A DNA stretch of 11,546 nt. Origin: DAIDKA01 sp035943195. Its GTDB lineage: Bacteria; Pseudomonadota; Gammaproteobacteria; Steroidobacterales; Steroidobacteraceae. Both the position numbers and the translations under genes were made by a program. This document shows positions 7,772 through 11,546 of the stretch, one piece after another. The stretch is from NCBI GenBank assembly GCA_035943195.1, contig DASZCK010000319.1:1-11546 (forward strand). The letters run 5' to 3'. Under the pieces are notes generated by a model that was not told where the DNA came from, did not search any database, and was given only the letters and a program-made list of their open reading frames with translations. The stretch's first letter is position 1. Each line of letters opens with the position of its first letter.

Positions 7772-7873
7772 ATGACCAGCTATCTGATAGACCTGCAGCT
7801 GATGTTTATCGTCACGCTCATGGTGGGTCACATAGTGGCCATCGTTGTTGATCGCGCAAAGCGCTCGCGATAG
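7772..7873 (+). CDS. 33-residue single-pass small membrane protein
   Basis: The start at 7772 has GAGGAG (7760-7765) exactly 6 bases upstream, one of the best ribosome binding sites in the window. A longer reading from a TTG at 7640 has no such site and adds 44 polar residues of ordinary appearance. The peptide is short and polar at the N-terminus (MTSYLIDLQ), hydrophobic from about 8 to 26 (rich in I, V, L and M, with one HIV segment around H20), and basic at the C-terminus (DRAKRSR). That charge pattern predicts an inner-membrane helix with its C-terminus in the cytoplasm. An intrinsic terminator follows 28 bases after the stop, so it appears to be a self-contained transcription unit. Function is unknown. 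It could also be a remnant of the last helix of a larger lost membrane protein. Confidence 0.6.
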   Translation: MTSYLIDLQLMFIVTLMVGHIVAIVVDRAKRSR

Positions 7874-7901
7874 CGAGGATTGGAATCCATGACCCCACTG
7901 C

Positions 7902-7923
7902 CGCCGCCTTCGGGCGGCGTTTT
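7902..7923 (+). terminator. Intrinsic terminator after the small membrane protein gene
   Basis: A perfect 7-base GC stem, CGCCGCC (7902-7908) and GGCGGCG (7913-7919), closes a TTCG tetraloop and is followed directly by TTTT (7920-7923). Stem, loop and T-run are all typical of rho-independent termination on the + strand. There is no matching A-run on the other side, so it should act in one direction only. Confidence 0.85.
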
Positions 7924-8046
7924 CGTTCGGGTGGGCAAATCACTTGTGGCTCAATGGCCGGTTACGCCAGGCGCGGTGTAAACTGCCAGTAAGGATATAG
8001 GGGCCGGCAAATCCAAAAGTTCACTCGGCATACTTGGCTGCAGAGG

Positions 8047-8853
8047 ATGAGTGCGTCCGTGCTGTCGCTCGTCCTGCTGGTACCGCAGGTGCAGGCGGCA
8101 CGCGAATTCCGGGAATATCCGGGGCTGGAGGCCGACGCCGCCGCACCCCTGCCCGCTGATTATCAGGTGCCGGGCGAATTCGTCGTAGGTCGGCTCATGT
8201 TTCCGAGCAACTCGTTCGGGTGGTTCGGTCGCGGTGATTGGACTCAGGGCGGAACGGCCTGGGCGGTGGACTATCCGAAGGGTGACCGGTTTCTAGCCCG
8301 CATCCTGCGGCGCCTGACACGGATCAACACCCGTTCCGTGGAACAGCCGGTGAATCTGGACGACGGTGATGACGTCTATGACTGGCCGTTCCTGGTCGCG
8401 GGCCTTCCGGGCATGTGGGACCTCACGGATTCTCAAGTAGCGAAATTGCGCGACTATCTGCTGCGGGGCGGCTTCCTTCTCTGCGACAGCTTTTTCGGGA
8501 CGCGGGAATGGGCCGGATTCGTGGCCGGGATGAAGCGCATCTTCCCGGACCGCGAGATCATCGACTTGCCTGATGATCATCCTTTGCTGCACACCGTCTA
8601 CAATCTGGGCACGCACGAGATGGTCCCGAACATGAACGCGCTGGAGCGCGGCGTTCCTTACCGGGCCGATGGCAATGTGCCGCACTGGCGCGCCATACTC
8701 GACGACCATGGTCGCGCCATGGTGGTGATCTCCTTTAACAACGACCTCGGCGACGCGTGGCAGTGGGCGGATAACCCGGACTACCCGGAGAAGTCAGCAA
8801 GTCTCGGGGTGAAGATGAGTGTGAATTTCGTGGTCTACGCAATGACACACTAG
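8047..8853 (+). CDS. Exported DUF4159-domain protein
   Basis: The 268 residues start with a hydrophobic stretch (ASVLSLVLLV) ending in VQA at 15-17, read as a signal peptide with cleavage before AREF. The mature part (about 40-265) matches DUF4159 as I know it: GEFVVGRLMFPS near the start, GGTAWAVDYPKGD at 68-80, a WPFLV segment, LRDYLLRGGFLLCDSFFG at 134-151 and a C-terminal helix that packs the domain. The family has a glutamine-amidotransferase-like fold and no established activity. The start is uncertain: the ATG at 8047 has GAGG almost touching it, and the signal peptide lacks the usual positive charge. The frame is open back to 7993 (with Lys and Arg codons) but holds no ATG, GTG or TTG there. 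The next gene begins 29 bases after the stop, suggesting co-transcription. Confidence 0.85.
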   Translation: MSASVLSLVLLVPQVQAAREFREYPGLEADAAAPLPADYQVPGEFVVGRLMFPSNSFGWFGRGDWTQGGTAWAVDYPKGDRFLARILRRLTRINTRSVEQPVNLDDGDDVYDWPFLVAGLPGMWDLTDSQVAKLRDYLLRGGFLLCDSFFGTREWAGFVAGMKRIFPDREIIDLPDDHPLLHTVYNLGTHEMVPNMNALERGVPYRADGNVPHWRAILDDHGRAMVVISFNNDLGDAWQWADNPDYPEKSASLGVKMSVNFVVYAMTH

Positions 8854-8867
8854 CTGTGGTCTTTTTC

Positions 8868-8875
8868 GGGGAGGA
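8868..8875 (+). promoter_or_regulatory. Strong ribosome binding site that fixes the dioxygenase-like gene start
   Basis: GGGGAGGA lies 7 bases before the ATG at 8883. It decides for this start over the in-frame GTG at 8856, which would place the site inside the coding region and put a charged segment ahead of the signal peptide. Confidence 0.75.
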
Positions 8876-8882
8876 CTGCTCC

Positions 8883-9899
8883 ATGTGCAGGTCCGGAACG
8901 CTTCTGCTGATTTTGTCACTTCTCGCAATCACTGCGGTCCGCGCGGGAAGTCCGACTGCAACGGTTCGCGCCGCGAACGTCAACGAATTTGTTGAGGATG
9001 TCCGGGTCAATATTGCGGACCAACGCACGATTGAGGTGTTCACCGCATTCTCACGCAGCGACCCCGAAGGCACAGTGCACAAGGCGAAAATCGATGACCG
9101 ATACAGTGTCGAATCCAGACTGCGCGCTTCGGACGCACTGCTCGTTCAAGTGAACCTTGTCGACTCCAAGTCGGGAATGCCGAAAGTCCTTTCATCCAAG
9201 ACCGTGGAGGCGAACACGGGGCAAACCGCAGCAATAAATTTCAGCGTCTGCGGCGATCGCATTATCAGAATACTGGGAGGGACGGACACCGGCAGTTGCG
9301 CAAGACTGCCACCAGTCGCAAAGGTGGATCCGCAGTCCGCGCAGTGCCAAGGCTATTGTACCGGGCCCTATGAGGGCATGCCCGTGGTCGCCGAGTCCCG
9401 CGCTCGCATCGCGCCTGTGTCTGAGCCCGGTGAACCCTTGACAATTAGCGGTCGGGTTTTCGGCCCCGATGGCCGCCCACGCTCGGGAATCATCGTGTAT
9501 GCCTACCACACTAACCGACTCGGGATCTATCCGCCGCCAGTGCCACCGCGCAGCCAGGCCTCGTACGATCATGGTCAATTGCGAGGTTGGGCGCGCACCG
9601 ACGCGGAAGGCCGTTACGAGTTCGACACGATACGCCCAGGCAGTTACCCGCACTCGCACAATCCGCAGCATGTGCACATGAGCGTCATTGAGCCCGGATG
9701 CATGACGTACTTCATCAAGGAGCTGCAATTCAGCGATGATCCGATGCGGGCGCAATTCACCAACGAGGAACGTAAGGAACAAGAGGATGCCGCGATTGAG
9801 ACGCCTCGGAAGACGGCGAAGGGCTGGGAAGTCACTCGTGATATTCGACTCGGCGAGGGCGTGAAGGGCTATCACTCCTGCTCCCCTGCAGGTCGGTGA
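8883..9899 (+). CDS. Secreted intradiol ring-cleavage dioxygenase-like protein with extra N-terminal domain
   Basis: The 338-residue product starts with a signal peptide (MCRSG, then LLLILSLLAITA, cleavage after VRA at about residue 21). Residues about 22-140 form an unrecognised, probably beta-rich domain (RTIEVFTAFSRSD, DRYSVESRL, LLVQVNLVDSKSG). Residues about 183-305 match the intradiol dioxygenase catalytic domain: SGRVFGPDGRPRSG, a YHTN segment, RGWARTDAEGRYEFDTIRPG, then HVHMSV. By comparison with catechol 1,2-dioxygenase, the four non-haem Fe(III) ligands are present: Y216, Y255, H263 and H265, plus R234. It may thus cleave catechol-like rings or a related substrate outside the cytoplasm; the substrate is unknown. 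Several cysteines (such as C155 and C159) could form disulphides after export. It follows the DUF4159 gene closely and converges on the lipoprotein gene with stops 2 bases apart. Confidence 0.85.
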   Translation: MCRSGTLLLILSLLAITAVRAGSPTATVRAANVNEFVEDVRVNIADQRTIEVFTAFSRSDPEGTVHKAKIDDRYSVESRLRASDALLVQVNLVDSKSGMPKVLSSKTVEANTGQTAAINFSVCGDRIIRILGGTDTGSCARLPPVAKVDPQSAQCQGYCTGPYEGMPVVAESRARIAPVSEPGEPLTISGRVFGPDGRPRSGIIVYAYHTNRLGIYPPPVPPRSQASYDHGQLRGWARTDAEGRYEFDTIRPGSYPHSHNPQHVHMSVIEPGCMTYFIKELQFSDDPMRAQFTNEERKEQEDAAIETPRKTAKGWEVTRDIRLGEGVKGYHSCSPAGR

Positions 9900-9901
9900 C
9901 G

Positions 9902-10333
9902 CTACCGCAATGCATTCCTATAAACGCCGCACCCGTCGCGATCGCCATTCCAATGCAGATTCGTGATGGTGCTGGCGGCGTTGGTGGTCACTTTCAACGT
10001 GCAGTAAGAATACGGGTTCGCGATTTCCGGTCCGTCGGTGGCGAAAAGTGGTTCGCCATTCCACATTCCAATCATAGCGCCCATTGTCGCCCGCGTGCTT
10101 TGCTGATCAGACTGGGCAGCTTGCGAGGTGCTCCATGTGTAAACGATAGCGCCAGCAATGAAGTCTTGGCTCGCGGGATATCCGAGTCTAGCAGTCAATG
10201 CACTGATGTCTTTCTCTTTGAAGGCGCCCAACTCGCTATTGAGCACAGCGACTGGGTCCACACAACCGGACAACAGCGTACCTGCGGTAATAAGTACAAT
10301 TATCTTGCTGGCAGTGTTTTTTACGGTCTTCAC
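9902..10333 (-). CDS. Small lipoprotein of unknown function
   Basis: The 143-residue product has a lipoprotein signal: basic MKTVKNTASK, a hydrophobic core IIVLITAGTL, and the lipobox LSGC with C24 as the lipidated residue. The GTG at 10333 is the only start available, since an in-frame stop lies two codons upstream. Residues about 35-70 read FKEKDISALTARLGYPA then IVYTW, a pattern I associate with small proteobacterial lipoproteins whose role is not known and which loosely recall the BamE/OmlA style; I cannot confirm that. Two cysteines near the C-terminus (SYC and GCGVY) could form a disulphide. It follows the paralogous zinc-ribbon pair by 22 bases on the same strand and may be the last gene of that operon, although no ribosome binding site is visible. 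Confidence 0.75.
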   Translation of the reverse strand: MKTVKNTASKIIVLITAGTLLSGCVDPVAVLNSELGAFKEKDISALTARLGYPASQDFIAGAIVYTWSTSQAAQSDQQSTRATMGAMIGMWNGEPLFATDGPEIANPYSYCTLKVTTNAASTITNLHWNGDRDGCGVYRNALR

Positions 10334-10355
10334 AGATCAGAAGTAGCGGCGCCTT

Positions 10356-10652
10356 TTACGGCATTGGCCGGCTGAAGTCAGCATCGCAGAACGGACAACG
10401 GCTGATTGGCGCACGGTGTGCCATGATCAGGTAGGTAAGTCCGCGACGGCAGCGCGGACAGACCATCTTGCGCCCGACCCACCAAAGCGCAGCGGCGGCC
10501 ACCAGCCCCGGCGGTAGAATCCACCAAACAGAAGGTGCGGGCTTCGTCAGCCGGTCAATGATGGTGGTCGCCGCCATTATGAAGACGACAGCAAGAATGA
10601 GCGTCACACGCAGTCGATTCCGTCGTATATCCATGAATTCGCCGATGGTCAT
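10356..10652 (-). CDS. Small membrane protein with zinc-ribbon tail (paralogue 2)
   Basis: The 98-residue protein has two predicted membrane helices (about 15-32 and 42-60) and a C-terminal cytoplasmic zinc ribbon, CPRC (C65, C68) and CPFC (C86, C89). The ATG at 10652 overlaps the preceding stop as ATGA on the - strand, which settles the start; a TTG at 10682 would extend it deep into the upstream gene. The layout and N-terminus (MTIGEF, RRNRLR) match the upstream neighbour, so the two arose by tandem duplication and then diverged. No family name is recognised. Such small ribbon proteins may bind a partner at the membrane; this is inference. Confidence 0.7.
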   Translation of the reverse strand: MTIGEFMDIRRNRLRVTLILAVVFIMAATTIIDRLTKPAPSVWWILPPGLVAAAALWWVGRKMVCPRCRRGLTYLIMAHRAPISRCPFCDADFSRPMP

Positions 10653-10987
10653 GGGCGGTGACTCTCGTATGGTTTTGACCAAGGCGCGTCAAAGCTGAGG
10701 CTGCAGTCAGGGCAGGCATCCCAGATATCCCAGTAGGTGCTGCCCACTAGATGCGCGCGCTGGCTTCTCATCTGCTGGAAACGACCACGACAGCGCGGGC
10801 AGCGAAAGACGAGCCTGCCGACCAGAAGTATCGGCCCAAGCAGGACAGCACCCAGGAGCAACCCAACAATAAGCGGGGACGCCTTTGGATAAAGCCATTC
10901 GGAGGCAGCCACAAGGATTAGCGCGACCGCCACCCACAGAAACCTGAGGCGCTTTCTCACCAGTTTGAAGTGCTCGCGGACGGTCAT
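10649..10987 (-). CDS. Small membrane protein with zinc-ribbon tail (paralogue 1)
   Basis: The 112-residue protein begins MTVREHFKLVRKRLR and has two likely membrane helices (about 16-32 and 38-57). It ends in a zinc ribbon with CPRC (C63, C66) and CPDC (C92, C95), and it carries an insert (about 73-90) between the cysteine pairs that the downstream paralogue lacks. I start at 10987; the frame continues to 11200, but that part overlaps the ABC permease gene and looks like a shadow. No strong ribosome binding site is seen. The start lies 32 bases after the permease stop, so the three genes may be co-transcribed. Function unknown. Confidence 0.7.
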   Translation of the reverse strand: MTVREHFKLVRKRLRFLWVAVALILVAASEWLYPKASPLIVGLLLGAVLLGPILLVGRLVFRCPRCRGRFQQMRSQRAHLVGSTYWDIWDACPDCSLSFDAPWSKPYESHRP

Positions 10988-11019
10988 CGCCGGAATAGTA
11001 CTGAAGGCACACGCGCGGG

Positions 11020-11546
11020 TCACGTCGCGGCGCGCAAGGCCTCGTAAGCCGGAATACGCGCGGCACGAATTGCTGGCAAAAGGCCTCCAAGGAGCGAACT
11101 GAGGGTCGCCCATCCGAGCCCGAGCGCCAGCAGGCCAACCGATACGTGGAGCCGGAAGGAGCCCCACACCCACATGTCCCGGCCATCGAATATCATCCAC
11201 GCCAGTCCGGTTCCAAGCAGCGCACCGATGATGCCCAGCAGAACTGCTTCGGCGAGGACCGAGGCCGAGACCGTCGCCGGCCCAAAGCCAAGCGCCCTTA
11301 ACGTCCCGATTTCACGGGTACGAGACCGCACCGCCGCGTACATGATCTTGACCACCCCGAACATGGCACCCAGGGCCATGATCACGCCGATCAGATAGGC
11401 CATGTGCGTGAAGAAGCTGGTCTGGGTGCCAACTTGGCGACGATCATAGTCAACCTTGCGTTCGACGCTCACCGCCAGGTTCGGGTTTCGTGTCAGCCAC
11501 GTGGCGAACTGTGGATAGTCCCGAGGATCGGCCAGCTGAGCCAAGA
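11020..11546 (-). CDS. ABC transporter permease, FtsX/MacB type (5' partial, C-terminal part)
   Basis: The frame runs off the window end, so the protein start is outside; about 175 C-terminal residues are visible. They contain the FtsX-like domain: helix one (FFTHMAYLIGVIMALGAMFG), the cytoplasmic coupling motif RTREIGTLRALGF that contacts the ATPase, helix two (AEAVLLGIIGALLGTGLAW), and a last helix with the typical tail ending RAARIPAYEALRA. Such permeases work with an ATPase of the MacB/LolD class to move lipoproteins, drugs or peptides or to drive mechanical work on the envelope. The ATPase and any partner are not visible. The downstream paralogous ribbon genes follow closely on the same strand. 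Confidence 0.92.
   Translation of the reverse strand, partial: LAQLADPRDYPQFATWLTRNPNLAVSVERKVDYDRRQVGTQTSFFTHMAYLIGVIMALGAMFGVVKIMYAAVRSRTREIGTLRALGFGPATVSASVLAEAVLLGIIGALLGTGLAWMIFDGRDMWVWGSFRLHVSVGLLALGLGWATLSSLLGGLLPAIRAARIPAYEALRAAT

Noticed and set aside
8856..8882. GTG at 8856 as start of the dioxygenase-like gene
   Set aside because: The ATG at 8883 has a strong Shine-Dalgarno and gives a normal signal peptide; the GTG form would bury that site.
9192..9875. 227-residue - strand frame opposite the dioxygenase-like gene
   Set aside because: Antisense to the catalytic domain, with composition unlike a real protein and no convincing ribosome binding site.
9896..10375. 159-residue + strand frame antisense to the lipoprotein
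   Set aside because: The lipoprotein has a clear lipobox and family-like pattern; the antisense frame has neither.
10653..10682. TTG at 10682 as start of paralogue 2
   Set aside because: It would overlap the upstream gene by 34 bases and lacks the coupling signature seen at the ATG at 10652.

Overview
The window is GC-rich, gene-dense bacterial DNA. The mix of CHASE8-type sensor kinase, GGDEF/EAL protein, DUF4159 protein and LSGC-type lipoprotein points to a proteobacterium. A gammaproteobacterium of the Steroidobacter/Nevskia/Xanthomonas side is my guess; this is inference from protein style, not a database match.

Layout. (1) Bases 1-5680, + strand: a tightly packed signalling operon of three genes joined by two 4-base ATGA overlaps. 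They are a membrane hybrid histidine kinase (5' end outside the window), a cytosolic REC-histidine kinase, and a REC-GAF-GGDEF-EAL protein whose GGDEF site is broken (GGGTF) while its EAL site looks complete. None has a DNA-binding domain, so the visible output is predicted cyclic-di-GMP breakdown. (2) 5690-6868, - strand: a convergent gene for a protein with a degenerate receiver, a helical linker and a second, unusual receiver. (3) 6957-7576, - strand: two small genes of unknown function, one a short zinc-ribbon protein. (4) 7712-7923, + strand: a candidate promoter, a good ribosome binding site, a 33-residue single-pass membrane protein, and a clear intrinsic terminator. (5) 8047-9899, + strand: two exported proteins, a DUF4159 protein and an intradiol-dioxygenase-like protein with an extra N-terminal domain. 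(6) 9902-11546, - strand: the end of an FtsX/MacB-type ABC permease, then two paralogous small membrane zinc-ribbon proteins (ATGA-coupled), then a small lipoprotein.

How they may work together. The first operon looks like a phosphorelay: a membrane sensor with its own receiver, a second kinase carrying a receiver, and an EAL phosphodiesterase with a receiver. The convergent double-receiver gene may be an accessory phosphate sink or adaptor. The rest is mostly poorly characterised envelope and small-protein genes with no visible link to the signalling operon. I see no rRNA, tRNA, CRISPR array, insertion sequence or integrase. No gene-free stretch exceeds 300 bases; the largest gaps are 7577-7771 and 7874-8046, and apart from the promoter and terminator listed I see nothing convincing in them.
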